NCBI RefSeq assembly: GCF_964340395.1
Contig: NC_135562.1
Coordinates: 6,229,634-6,293,633 of the forward strand
From: Glandiceps talaboti
Taxonomy: Eukaryota > Hemichordata > Enteropneusta > Spengelidae
Direction of reading: 5' to 3'
Length of the DNA stretch: 64,000 nucleotides
The position numbers were made by a program, and so were the translations under genes. Position 1 is the stretch's first letter. The number at the start of each line of letters is the position of its first letter. Below are positions 29,999 through 42,640 of the stretch, one piece after another. The notes under the pieces are model-generated. The model made no database searches. It worked only from the letters and a program-made list of their open reading frames with translations, and was not told the DNA's origin.

Positions 29999-30546
29999 TA
30001 TGCCCGACAAGTTCACAGGATGGCAGGATTAGTCCATCTCACCCTTGCTAGACTAGATTAAGATAAAGTACACACTGTCTCACCCCTTGCCAGGCTAGGT
30101 GATGATAATACTGAGATAAAAATGTACACATTCGGATGGGGACACACACAGCATGCAGTGTTCACGGCGAAACAAATAAGCCATGCAACATTCACAAGCC
30201 CTGATAGGGCTGAACAACGAGACGTGTCTTATTTTATAGTGTAGCTCATATGAAGATCTGTGTAAAATTCGTTTTTTTAAAAATGTTTACCGTTTCTTTT
30301 GAATGGTTACAGTTGTGCCCTTCATTCTTAAACCCTTACTGTGCAGTCACTACGCCATTCATGGTACAGTAAACTTATGACTTATTTTTAATACTACTCG
30401 CCACAACTATTTTTCTCCGTAATTAAGTTCTCCTCGTAATTTTGGCAAACTATTTTGGTCCTCTTGCATTTCATTCCTGAGACCATGGAGGCTTCCCATG
30501 TGCAGGCATATGGTTTCTGACTTTGCTAGACTGGTTTTACTTGAAC
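29999..30546. other. Intergenic, no gene recognised
   Basis: The last 25 bases (ACTGGTTTTACTTGAACT) match the dispersed repeat at 10624-10640. They form the left flank of the 21.4-kb element. Confidence 0.45.
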
Positions 30547-31159
30547 TACCACTGCACCAAATGCTGCATATTCAGTACTATGCGAACAAGCATATGTCAG
30601 CAATACTTTATGTATGCCAGAAGTATGCTGAAATATTCTTATATCTCTGTATGCTTACGTATGCCAGTGTGAATATTACGGAATATTTCGGAATATTGCA
30701 TATGCGTAGTATTTTAAAGTGAATATGTTGGGTAAATTGACATACATATTCATTCTCATATTCCCTAAAGTATTTTGCAAAGAATATTTAGGCAAACCCA
30801 ATATGGAAGCCTGAATACGCTGGAATAGTATTATGAATAAGAATATGTTTGTATAACTCATACATATTCTTGTTCGGGATATTTATGTGTGGGAGTGCAA
30901 ACATTCATGAGTATATGTCCCCTGTTACGAACAATATGTCCAGACGTATTATTAATAAGAATATGTCATTTATGACTCATGCACATTCTTGTTCGAGAAG
31001 ATCATACTGACATTCATATGTGTGTATGTAACAGAGAATACCTATTACATATCCGATATGATACTCTGAACATTGCAGAATTTGTATTGAATCAAATATA
31101 GGTATAAAAACTAATTGGCTCATATACCTCACCAGTTTTTTCATAGGTCACGTGTAGCA

Positions 31160-31908
31160 TTACATCACATTATTGTCCGGATTGTCTAAGGTTTTTGGTA
31201 ATGGCAACCACTTAAAGCGAACACATTTGTGTTGGTTGTCCAAGTGGCAACTGTGTATACAGTCTCGGTTACTAAGACTATCCACCACCAGTCTACCCCG
31301 GCCAACAAGCGATCCATCAGTGGTGAGCTGAATAGCCGAGAGTAAGTGGAAAACAAAAATGAATTCAAATGAAATGATCGCAATTATTTTTCTTATAAAC
31401 AGCGCCACCAACGACTGTATGATAACATCCCAAAGAAATTCAATGAAATCAAGAAAACATTTCTCCTAGTGTAGCGCCCTCTAGTAATGACTTCAGAAAA
31501 TAATGTTAGTCCCCTTTCCACATGTTCATTTTTTTATCTTTTAAAATGGACATTTGGTGTCAATATAAGTGATGATTTACGCCATATAGTCCACATTTAC
31601 CAGACAGCGTCACTCTACGGACACGATCCCAATAGATATTGAGTGCATCACTGTACCTACATGCATACGACCACGAATAGAACTCACGTTATTTTGAAAA
31701 AACGATTTCCTGATGAATGTTACACACAAAAAAGTAGACTGTAAGATACGTCGTGACGTTCTGCCCTTACCGACCTCCTCTCAAGGAGGGTTTGGCCGAT
31801 GTGTGAGGGCGTCCCGTCACGGCGTACCTTACAGACTAACAAAAAAGCTGTCGACATAACAAACAGAAGTAGACTGGAAGTATAGGATACAAGTAAAAAC
31901 AGAAGCAT
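31160..31908 (-). CDS. Possible two-exon small secreted protein with PAN/apple-like segment
   Basis: Exon 1 from ATG at 31908 to a donor at about 31827 encodes a hydrophobic, signal-like start (MLLFLLVSYTSSLLLFVMST). Exon 2 runs from an acceptor near 31325 to the stop at 31160 and joins in phase. It contains DCIHSCHLDNQHKCVRFKW, whose cysteine and aromatic spacing resembles PAN/apple domains. The total would be about 82 aa. The donor lies inside a MITE (31735-31837), so the original exon end has been replaced. The gene is inside the CACTA-like element and may be captured, degenerate or fortuitous. Confidence 0.3.
31726..31846. mobile_element. Mutator-like MITE, 103 bp, with 9-bp target duplication
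   Basis: The body 31735-31837 starts TAGACTGTAAGATACG and ends CGTACCTTACAGACTA. It is flanked by ACAAAAAAG on both sides (31726-31734, 31838-31846). It shares the TAGACTGT terminus and 9-bp duplication with the 14.5-kb element. Confidence 0.8.
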
Positions 31909-32059
31909 TGTTTTGATTACTTATTTAATACTTGCATTCTCTATACTGCAACCTGTGAGATAAAAGAAATTAACGGGAATGCTGAACTCATGCAAGCGCG
32001 ACATTGCACAAAATTTCATGACCGGATTATCGATAAAGGTAAAATATTTACGATGGTTA

Positions 32060-32500
32060 CAGAAAATCTTGTCGGGAAATACCCTCTATCTTCTGTGTAG
32101 TCTAAGTTTTTAACAATATTAGATTTTTAGATGATACTATCGGATAAAAACTCTTTGTCGTGGAAGGCCAGACCTCAACCTCAAATCTGTGTAAGTCATT
32201 CAAAGGGTTCGATTTTTAGACGATACTGTCGAATAAAAACGCTTTGTCGGTCGGGAAAAGCCCGCCCTCATCTGAGTAGTCAGTCAAAAAGATATTCAAA
32301 GTGTTAGATATTTAGCTGATATTGTCGATAATATTAGATAGAAACGCTTCGTTGTGGGAAGCCCTCTCTCAATATCTTTAAGTTTTTTATTAAATGTCCG
32401 ATTTTAGATTGTTATCATATAAAAATCTCTTTGTCGGGGAAGGCTCTCCCTAATCTTTTATTCAAAATGTTAAACTTTCAGACGAATATAGATATTATCG
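32060..32500 (+). repeat. Old degenerate tandem array, about four units of 100-115 bp
   Basis: Repeated core: GATTTTTAGA, then a GATACT-like word, ATAAAAACNCTTTGTCG and GGAAGGC. Units are strongly diverged. The flanks (31412-31725, 31909-32059, 32501-33119) hold nothing recognised. Confidence 0.6.
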
Positions 32501-33119
32501 CAGAAAGTCAAAAAGTGCAATGTTGTAGCTTCAAATTTCGTAATTGTGTCTTTGTGAATATACAAATAGCAATGTGTATATCATTGTAAATAAAAATAGC
32601 AATGTGTTACATATATGGTTGTAACAAGGACGACATATACATTTTATTTATGACAAGCAAAACTGTTCTAATAACTCAATTTTTTTATATAAAATGTTGA
32701 CAAATCAAAGAGGAACACTAGGGCCAGGCAACAATAGTGTTCGTTTGATGGACATATTTTAGAGCAACTGTAATGGTGAAAATATAGAAATTATATCCAT
32801 CTGTAACAACTATTAAGATCTATCACGAAAGTTCGTAGTGTGCATACTAACAATACACAATGTACATTGTGTGCATGACATATATAAGCCGATATTCGGT
32901 TAGCAGAATGGACGTCAATGTGATTAGCTTGTGTGTGACACAGACATTGGTTAAACAAGAGAAAATAGAGAATTCAATGTTTATTCCATCTCGTCTTCGT
33001 CGTTCATCTACACTTTGGAACTGTTGTCAAGGTCTATGACCGTTGCTTATGCATTTTCACCTAGTTCCCTTATGAGTAACATCTCCATGCTCCTCAAGGT
33101 CTATAATAAAGAGAAAACA

Positions 33120-33335
33120 ATAAAGGGTGATTGCTAAAATGAATATGATATGTAAATAAGATGGCAATCTTTTGTATATCAAAACATTTGGTATTGACTA
33201 GTGCTTAAATTAATATGACATGTAAATAAGATGGCATTCTCTTGTTTATCAAGACATTTGGTATTGACCCGTGCTTGATATGTAAATAAGGTGGCAATCT
33301 TTTGTATATCAAGACATTTGGTATTGACCAGTTAA
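33120..33335 (+). repeat. Three tandem units of about 65 bp
   Basis: Units share ATGTAAATAAGATGGCA and AAGACATTTGGTATTGACC. Confidence 0.75.
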
Positions 33336-33821
33336 ATATAAACTGTTTCAAGTCGAATTGAAAACCATTATGTAACGAATGGTTGTATTAGCGGAAAAGA
33401 ATGTTTTTAAGCTTTTGACAATTTGAGGAGATGTGCATTGTTCTCAAATCCAGTTGTAGAACAAATGTACTTCTCTATTTTTCTCTTCAGAGTATATTTA
33501 TACAAGGACTGTAGCAATGTGTTCTATCCACTGGACTGACCTTGAATGTATGTTAGCTCTCTGGAGATATATTCCGCACAGTAACATTACCCCATACATT
33601 ATTAATAGAACCAAGAGATCACTACATTGAAACACACTCATACTGACAGTTAACCTATTCGTGGAGGTCACATATTTGATGCAAATCGCCACTTCAAATA
33701 ACTACATATACTATGAGGTATGGTAGAATAGAACAACATTATGTGTCTGACAAATACTACCTGACACTTGGTTAAAATTGATGATGGTGATCTGTCAACA
33801 GCTTATGTCTGACACAGACAC

Positions 33822-36095
33822 ACCACAAAACCCTCTACACTTTATATCCCTATACACAGTACATATTTTACAGGTCTGAGTTGTGTGGCCAAACTATTAG
33901 AGATTGCTGACCCTCACACCACAAAACCCTCTTTACTTTTATCCCTACACAGTACATATTTAAAAGGTCTGAGTTGTGTGGCCATCCTCATAGAGATTGC
34001 TGACCGTCACACCACAGTACCGCTACACTAAATTATCCCTACACAGTACATATTTAAATGTTCTGAGTTGTGTGGCCAAACTATTAGAGATTGCTGACCC
34101 TCACACCACAAAACCCTCTTTACTTTTTATCCCTTCGCAGTACATATTTAAAAGGTCTGAGTTGTGTGGCCATCCTCATAGAGATTGTTGACCCTCACAC
34201 CACAGTACCTCTACACTAAATTATTCCTACACATTACATATTTTACAGGTCTGAGTTGTGTGGCCAAACTATTAGAGATTGCTGACCCTCACACCACAAA
34301 ACCCTCTTTACTTTTTATCCCTTCGCAGTACATATTTAAAAGGTCTGAGTTGTGTGGCCATCCTCATAGAGATTGTTGACCGTCACACCACAGTACCGCT
34401 ACACTAAATTATCCCTACACAGTACATATTTAAATGTTCTGAGTTGTGTGGCCAAACTATTAGAGATTGCTGACCCTCACACCACAAAACCCTCTTTACT
34501 TTTTATCCCTACACAGTACATGTTTAAAAGGTGTGAGTTGTGTAGCCATCCTCATAGAGATTGCTGACCGTCACACCACAGTACCTATACACTAAATTAT
34601 CCCTACACAGTACATATTTAAAAGGTCCGAGTTGTGTGGCCAAACTATTAGAGATTGCTGACCGTCACACCACAAAACCCTCTTTATTGTTTCTCCCTAC
34701 ACAGTGCATGTTTTAAAGTTCTGAGTTGTGTGGCCATGGCATCCTCATAGAGATTGTTGACCGTCACACCACAGTACCTCTACACTAAATTATTCCTATG
34801 CAGTACATACTTTAAAGTTCTGAGTTGTGTGGCCAAAGTATTAGAGATTGCTGACCCTCACACCACAAAACCCTCTTTACTTTTTATCCCTTCGCAGTAC
34901 ATATTTAAAAGTTCTGAGTTGTGTGGCCATGGCATCCTCATAGAGATTGTTGACCGTCACACCACAGTACCTCTACACTAAATTATCCCTACACAGTACA
35001 TATTTAAATGTTCTGAGTTGTGTGGCCAAACTATTAGAGATTGCTGACCCTCACACCACAAAACCGTCTTTACTTTTTATCCCTTCGCAGTACATATTTA
35101 AAAGGTCTGAGTTGTGTGGCCATCCTCATAGAGATTGTTGACCGTCACACCACAGTACCTCTACACTAAATTATTCCTACACATTACATATTTTACAGGT
35201 CTGAGTTGTGTGGCCAAACTATTAGAGATTGCTGACCCTCACACCACAAAACCCTCTTTACTTTTTATCCCTACACAGTACATATTTAAAAGGTCTGAGT
35301 TGTGTGGCCATCCTCATAGAGATTGCTGACCATCACACCACAGTACCGCTACACTAAATTATCCCTACACAGTACATATTTAAATGTTCTGAGTTGTGTG
35401 GCCAAACTATTAGAGATTGCTGACCCTCACACCACAAAACCCTCTTTACTTTTTATCCCTACACAGTACATGTTTAAAAGGTGTGAGTTGTGTAGCCATC
35501 CTCATAGAGATTGCTGACCGTCACACCACAGTACCTATACACTAAATTATCCCTACACAGTACATATTTAAAAGGTCTGAGTTGTGTGGCCAAACTATTA
35601 GAGATTGCTGACCGTCACACCACAAAACCCTCTTTACTTTTTATCCCTACACAGTGCATATTTTAAAGTTGTGAGTTGTGTGGCCAAACTATTAGAGATT
35701 GCTGATATCGCGACCCTCACACCACAAAACCCTCTTTATTGTTTCTCCCTACACAGTACATGTTTTAAAGTTCTGAGTTGTGTGGCCATGGCATCCTCAT
35801 AGAGATTGTTGACCGTCACACCACAGTACCTCTACACTAAATTATTCCTATGCAGTACATACTTTAAAGTTCTGAGTTGTGTGGCCAAAGTATTAGAGAT
35901 TGCTGACCCTCACACCACAAAATCCTCTTTACTTTCTATCCCTACACAGTACATATTTAAAAGGTCTGAGTTGTGTGGCCAAACTATTAGAGATTGCTGA
36001 CCCTCACACCACAAAACCCTCTTTATTGATTCTCCCTACACAGTACATATTTAAAAGGTCTGAGTTGTGTGGCCATCCTCACAGAGGTGTTACCT
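33822..36095 (+). repeat. Satellite with nested periods of about 94, 188 and 950 bp
   Basis: The basic unit of about 94 bp carries TCTGAGTTGTGTGGCC and CACACCACA. Two alternating variants exist: CCAAACTATTAGAGATTGC with AAAACCCTCTTTACTTTT, and CCATCCTCATAGAGATTGTT with AGTACC and ACACTAAATTA. They make a dimer of about 188 bp. Blocks starting near 33997, 34185 and 34373 recur exactly 950 bp later (34947, 35135, 35323). About 24 monomers. Short frames of 64 codons recur with the dimer and are not genes. Confidence 0.92.
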
Positions 36096-37055
36096 GTCTT
36101 AGATAAATGGATGGCAGTGGCAGTGATTTGTCACCAGCTTATGTCTGACACAGACTAGCTGAGACTTGGTTAAGATGGATGACATTGATTTGTCACCAGC
36201 TTATGTCTGACCCAGACTAGCTGAGACTTGGTTAAAATGGACGACAGTGATTTGTCACCAGCTTATGTCTGACACAGACTAGCTGAGACTTGGTTAAAAT
36301 GGATGACAATGATTTCTCACAGCTTATGTCTGACACAGACTAGCAGGGACTTGGTTAAAATGGACGACATGCAGTGATTTGTCACCAGCTTATGTCTGAC
36401 ACAGACTAGCTGAGACTTGGTTAAAATGGATGACATTGATTTGTTACAGCTTTTGTCTGACACAGACTAGCTGAGACTTGGTTAAAATGGATGACAATGA
36501 TTTGTCACCAGTTTATGTCTGACACAGACTAGCTGAGACTTGGTTAAAATGGATGACAGTGATTTGTCACCAGCTTATGTCTGACACAGACTAGCTGAGA
36601 CTTGGTTAAAATGGATGACAATGATTTGTCACAGCTTATGTCTGACACAGACTAGCAGGGACTTGGTTAAAATGGATGACAGTGATTTGTCACCAGCTTA
36701 TGTCTGACACAGACTAGCTGAGACTTGGTTAAAATGGATGCCAGTGAATTGTCACCAGCTTATGTCTGACACAGACTAGCTGAGACTTGGTTAAAATGGA
36801 TGACAATGATTTGTCACAGCTTATGTCTGACACAGACTAGCAGGGACTTGGTTAAAATGGATGACAGTGATTTGTCACCAGCTTATGTCTGACACAGACT
36901 AGCTGAGACTTGGTTAAATGGATGACAGTGATTTGTCACCAGCTTATGTCTGACACAGACTAGCTAAGACTTGGTTAAATGGATGACAGTGATTTGTCAC
37001 CAGCTTATGTCTGACACAGACTAGCTGAGACTTGGTTAAAGTGGATGACAGGATT
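36096..37055 (+). repeat. Satellite, unit about 62 bp, about 15 copies
   Basis: The unit includes GATTTGTCACCAGCTTATGT, CTGACACAGACTAGC and GAGACTTGGTTAAAATGGA. Some units lack two bases (TCACAGC) or read AGCAGGGAC, and these variants recur in a patterned order. A single unit also precedes the 94-bp array at about 33765-33822. Confidence 0.92.
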
Positions 37056-37111
37056 TATGGCAATCGCTGCATCAAAACGAAACGAATTGAAACGAAACAA
37101 AAAATAAAAAT

Positions 37112-39397
37112 TTAGGTGATTTTTATATGAACAGTGGCTTTCAAATATGTAATTTGTGGAATCAGTTTTTGTCTATTGTAATTCTGTTTTCCAATTAAAA
37201 CAGCTACAGGGATACTAAGGGGCACAATGCAACAACCATAGTGCACACAATATACAACACAACAACCATCCTCATCACTAAACTGAAACACAATACAGAC
37301 CGTTGACCCCTCAGTGAAAGTCACAGCTCGTAACCACCGTTTGCCATTTAAAACAGCTACAGGGATACAATGAGGTACAATGCAATAGCCATAGTGCACA
37401 CAATATACAGCACAACAACCATCCTCATCACTAGACTGAAACACAGTACCGACCGTTGACCCCTCAGTGAAAGTCACAGCTAGTAACCACTGTTTGCCAT
37501 TTAAAACAGCTACAGGGATACTATGAGGTACAATGGAACAGCCATAGTGCACACAATATACAGCACAACAACCATCCTCATCACTAGACTGAAACACAAT
37601 ACTGACCGTTGACCCCTCAGTGAAAGTCACAGCTAGTAACCACTGTTTGCCATTTAAAACAGCTACAGGGATACTATGAGGTACAATGGAACAGCCATAG
37701 TGCACACAATATACAGCACAACAACCATCCTCATCACTAGACTGAAACACAGTACCGACCGTTGACCCCTCAGTGAAAGTCACAGCTCGTAACCACCGTT
37801 TGCCATTTAAAACAGCTACAGGGATACAATGAGGTACAATGCAATAGCCATAGTGCACACAATATACAGCACAACAACCATCCTCATCACTAGACTGAAA
37901 CACAGTACCGACCGTTGACCCCTCAGTGAAAGTCACAGCTAGTAACCACCGTTTGCCATTTAAAACAGCTACAGGGATACTATGAGGTACAATGGAACAG
38001 CCATAGTGCACACAATATACAGCACAACAACCATCCTCATCACTAGACTGAAACACAGTACCGACCGTTGACCCCTCAGTGAAAGTCACAGCTAGTAACC
38101 ACCGTTTGCCATTTAAAACAGCTACATGGATACTATGAGGTAAAATAGAACAGCCATAGTGCACACAATATACAGCACAACAACCATCCTCATCACTAGA
38201 CTGAAACACGATACTGACCGTTGACCCCTCAGTGAAAGTCACAGCTAGTAACCACCGTTTGCCATTTAAAACAGCTACAGGGATACTATGAGGTACAATG
38301 GAACAGCCATAGTGCACACAATATACAGCACAACAACCATCCTCATCACTAGACTGAAACACAGTACCGACCGTTGACCCCTCAGTGAAAGTCACAGCTA
38401 GTAACCACCGTTTGCCATTTAAAACAGCTACAGGGATACTATGAGGTACAATGCAACAGCCATAGTGCACACAATATACAGCACAACAACCATCCTCATC
38501 ACTAGACTGAAACACAGTACCGACCGTTGACCCCTCAGTGAAAGTCACAGCTAGTAACCACCGTTTGCCATTTAAAACAGCTACAGGGATACTATGAGGT
38601 ACAATGGAACAGCCATAATGCACACAATATACAGCACAACAACCATCCTCATCACTAGACTGAAACACAGTACCGACCGTTGACCCCTCAGTGAAAGTCA
38701 CAGCTAGTAACCACCGTTTGCCATTTAAAACAGCTACAGGGATACTATGAGGTACAATGGAACAGCCATAATGCACACAATATACAACACAACAACCATC
38801 CTCATCACTAGACTGAAACACAGTACCGACCGTTGACCCCTCAGTGAAAGTCACAGCTAGTAACCACCGTTTGCCATTTAAAACAGCTACAGGGATACTA
38901 TGAGGTACAATGCAACAACCATAGTGCACACAATATACAGCACAACAACCATCCTCATCACTAGACTGAAACACAGTACCGACCGTTGACCCCTCAGTGA
39001 AAGTCACAGCTAGTAACCACCGTTTGCCATTTAAAACAGCTACAGGGATACTATGAGGTACAATGGAACAGCCATAGTGCACACAATATACAGCACAACA
39101 ACCATCCTCATCACTAGACTGAAACACAATACTGACCGTTGACCCCTCAGTGAAAGTCACAGCTAGTAACCACCGTTTGCCATTTAAAACAGCTACAGGG
39201 ATACTATGAGGTACAATGCAACAACCATAGTGCACACAATATACAGCACAACAACCATCCTCATCACTAGACTGAAACACAGTACCGACCGTTGACCCCT
39301 CAGTGAAAGTCACAGCTAGTAACCACCGTTTGCCATTTAAAACAGCTACAGGGATACAATGAGGTACAATGCGACAACCATAGTGCACACAATACAA
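37112..39397 (-). repeat. 156-bp satellite, about 14.6 copies, with a 761-codon open frame
   Basis: The unit is exactly 52 codons, so a stop-free unit stays open across the whole array. The minus-strand frame repeats VYCVHYGCSIVPHSIPVAVL, NGKRWLLAVTFTEGSTVGT and VFQSSDEDGCCA. Copies are over 95% alike, and many differences change the amino acid (GCS/GCC, VGT/VSI), which argues for recent amplification without strong protein selection. No domain, signal peptide or neighbouring exon was recognised. A cysteine-rich repeat protein is possible but unsupported. The last copy, at the C-terminal end, degenerates into unrelated sequence. Confidence 0.85.
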
Positions 39398-39797
39398 CCA
39401 AACAACAGAACAAAGTCACATACATTATATTCCTAATGAGTGTTTTGTTTCTGAGACACTGGGATACACTTTTTCAGTTTTTTCCTTAACAATATTCATA
39501 TTAAACGCACTTTGTAACTTTTCGCCTGGGACGTTATAGTAATTGTTGGACCATGTAAATAAATAGTATTAACAGTATACAGACCATTGACCTATCTATG
39601 TAGGTCATGCAACAAAAATGGCTACAAAGATGTCCTTCGTATGACCTCGTGATGTAGTTTTATAATAATATCACGATATAGATGACCTTGCCACAGCACA
39701 CATCAAGTCCTTCTGCAAAAATCTGTTTGAAAAAGTGAAAAGTATAAATCTTTTGACCTATATCTTAATTCGCTCACAAACACACATGCACACCGTA

Positions 39798-39799
<2 letters not shown>

Positions 39800-39877
<78 letters not shown>
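39800..39877 (+). repeat. (TA)n microsatellite
   Basis: About 77 bases of pure TA. The surrounding 39398-42110 has no recognised gene or repeat. Confidence 0.95.
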
Positions 39878-39880
<3 letters not shown>

Positions 39881-42119
39881 GTATAACATACTGCATCTTT
39901 GAATTTTGAATTGTCTTCTCTTATGTGTGAGGTTCACGGACAAATGTATACGAGAAAGCTGACGATGCCTGACCGACATATGGCAATATCAGATGTATAT
40001 ATCAGTTGTTAATAGTTGTGTTGACATGTGAAATCATGATGCCCTTCTGTCCTGTGTATGTAATTCGAGTTGGAGAAACTGATACTGTGCATATGTATCG
40101 TATATGTATTTCTTGTCGGAAAAATGAACTTTGTCACTTACAAGGATATTCCCATTGCTGCCTCCTTTAATGAAGTTAATGTATTCCTTGACCCAGGGTT
40201 TTCACAAGGTCACATACGTCACATGCTTGTCTGGTCTGTCAGATCACGATTGCTTTGTCAGAGGTTCAGGTTGGCACCCTATAAATGATATAGTAAAAAT
40301 AATACAGTGAATATTTCGTTTCAAAACATGACCTATCTATTGATTACTTGGCGGGAAATGTACACACAATTCTTTACATTAATCCTCCTTCATTACATTC
40401 TTCTAAAATTATTCGGTTGTGATTAAAATGAAAGATGACCACAAACAATGAATAGTCCTGTGGTGAATTATCTACGGTATCTTATACTCGGGGCCCTTAT
40501 TCTGATGACTTAGTCTGGGTTGTTTGATAGATACATGTTTTAATGTAAACGATCATGCACGTGTGTGGAGTGATGAGATACCCCTAGTCATTGGGTACAA
40601 GTTCGATTTCATTTTAGTTGCAGCTACTGTATATTTATATCAGAAATGCTTGTCATCTACCAGTGCTAATTGTCTTAGAATGACGTAGACCAAAACACGT
40701 CATGATGTATATATAATTTACACTCCTTACGCAAAGTTAATTGCCATGTCAACATTAGACCTACTGACACCTTAATTAATTAAATTATAGACTGTGGTAT
40801 TTCTATACTGAACTAGACTGGGATTTAAGAAAAATGTTAAAAAGGTAAATAAAATACAAACCAAATACTAAATATTTCGAAAATTGAAAGTGGATGCACA
40901 ACTCATCGTCCACATATTTTCATTTAAATACCACTGGGTTGCAGAGAACACCTACATGTATGCAAGCTTGCTTCCAATTGAATTGACCTGTGCTGTAGTT
41001 AAGTCACACCAAGGCTATTTACTTCGAACCGCGGGAAATTTTATTTCTCATGTGACATTACCGGGACCAGGGATCGGAGTCAACTCTACTTCGACAGAAG
41101 TCATAAAACCTAATATTATAAGCTATTGTTTGGTACTGAGAAAGTCAGATTGAATTACTTGACAAATGCGTTTCCCGCCTTAGGGTATTGTTGAGAATCG
41201 TGTCATCAAATGACACCAACATGACTACGAAAGAGGCGTAACCTACACGAATTCATTTCACCGTGTTCACTAGTGGCTACCAATGATTGGCTGTCGGCCA
41301 TTCCGAATAGAGAGACATGCAAGGTGTCGTGTTTCTGATCGATGTGCAAGCTCATTCACACGTTAGCTTTTCGCGCCAACATTCTGCTCGGAACTGAGGA
41401 TGTACATGCGTTGAACACATTTCATACGCAATCATTTTTAAAAAGACAAACATAAAGTATCAGACCAGCCGCGGCTTTGGTAAAAACATAGAAAAAATGT
41501 GTTTACTTTCAATTTATATGGCGATTTCCTGGTGAATGTCATTAGTAAAGAACGTACAAGTTATACAATTCACAAATTCAAGAGGACTCGACCTTGCACA
41601 ATTTGATGTTACATACCAATTAACTAATCGAATGCAAAATCACACTCTACTTACTACAACTTCACATTTCCGATTATTAAATAACACTTACCAATTTATC
41701 ACATTTCAATGATAGGAGATTCTTGTAGACGTTATCTTCAGCATGGTAGGTTTATTTTTTTCCTGCATGTGTGTAAAGCACAGTTCGATCAGGCTCGTTC
41801 GTTCCAATAGAATGGTAATTTACCACGATACGCTGGGCGCGCTTCTGAAACGCGCATGCGTTCTTGATTGTTATGTGCGAATATTCATTGAATTGATTAA
41901 TGAGTTTCCGTGGCTGAATAGAGTGCAGTGAGTGGTAAAAATTCCATTGCACATTGCAAAGCTATCGACTTGCAGAGATGTGTCAAAGGCGTATGAATTT
42001 TGTGGACTCGACCAGAATTCAATATAGACATTACAATTCACGCCACTTTTACATGTAATAAACTCCCAAATGAAATGCCCTATCTGTTACTCAGCAGGAC
42101 GACATTGCCGCGCTCCATA

Positions 42120-42231
42120 ATCCGTTCCTTTTTAATAATAATAATGATAATAATAATATTATTATTAATAACAATAACAATAATAATAATAATAATGGAA
42201 ATGACTACTACTACTACTAATAATAATTATT

Positions 42232-42286
<55 letters not shown>

Positions 42287-42307
42287 CTCATATATATACT
42301 CACCGAG

Positions 42308-42397
<90 letters not shown>

Positions 42398-42549
42398 AAA
42401 TGCATAAGGAACTAATAAACCAGTCCGTATATATAGCTGTTAAATCCGACGTTTCGAATAAATATTCTTTTCCAAAGGAAAAATTGGCGAGACAGAGAAA
42501 TGCCAGGTGAAAACCCGAGCATTTCTAAATATAATGGAACAAAACCCAA

Positions 42550-42628
<79 letters not shown>

Positions 42629-42640
42629 CTCGCATGTGTG
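42120..42640 (+). repeat. Microsatellite cluster with embedded dispersed repeat
   Basis: (ATA)n, then (TA)n runs at 42238-42275 and 42310-42395, then (TG)n at 42569-42620. Between them, ACTCACCGAGTT (42298-42309) matches the inverse of the Penelope-like fragment near 25986. The 42395-42550 piece, with GACGTTTCGAATAAATATTC, looks like part of another dispersed element. Confidence 0.8.

Noticed and set aside
33997-36106. Series of near-identical 64-codon frames, looking like a family of small genes
   Set aside because: Their spacing equals the 188-bp satellite dimer; start and stop codons recur with the repeat.
36096-37055. Regular array reminiscent of CRISPR
   Set aside because: There are no unique spacers: the whole 62-bp unit repeats, and the context is a eukaryotic genome.
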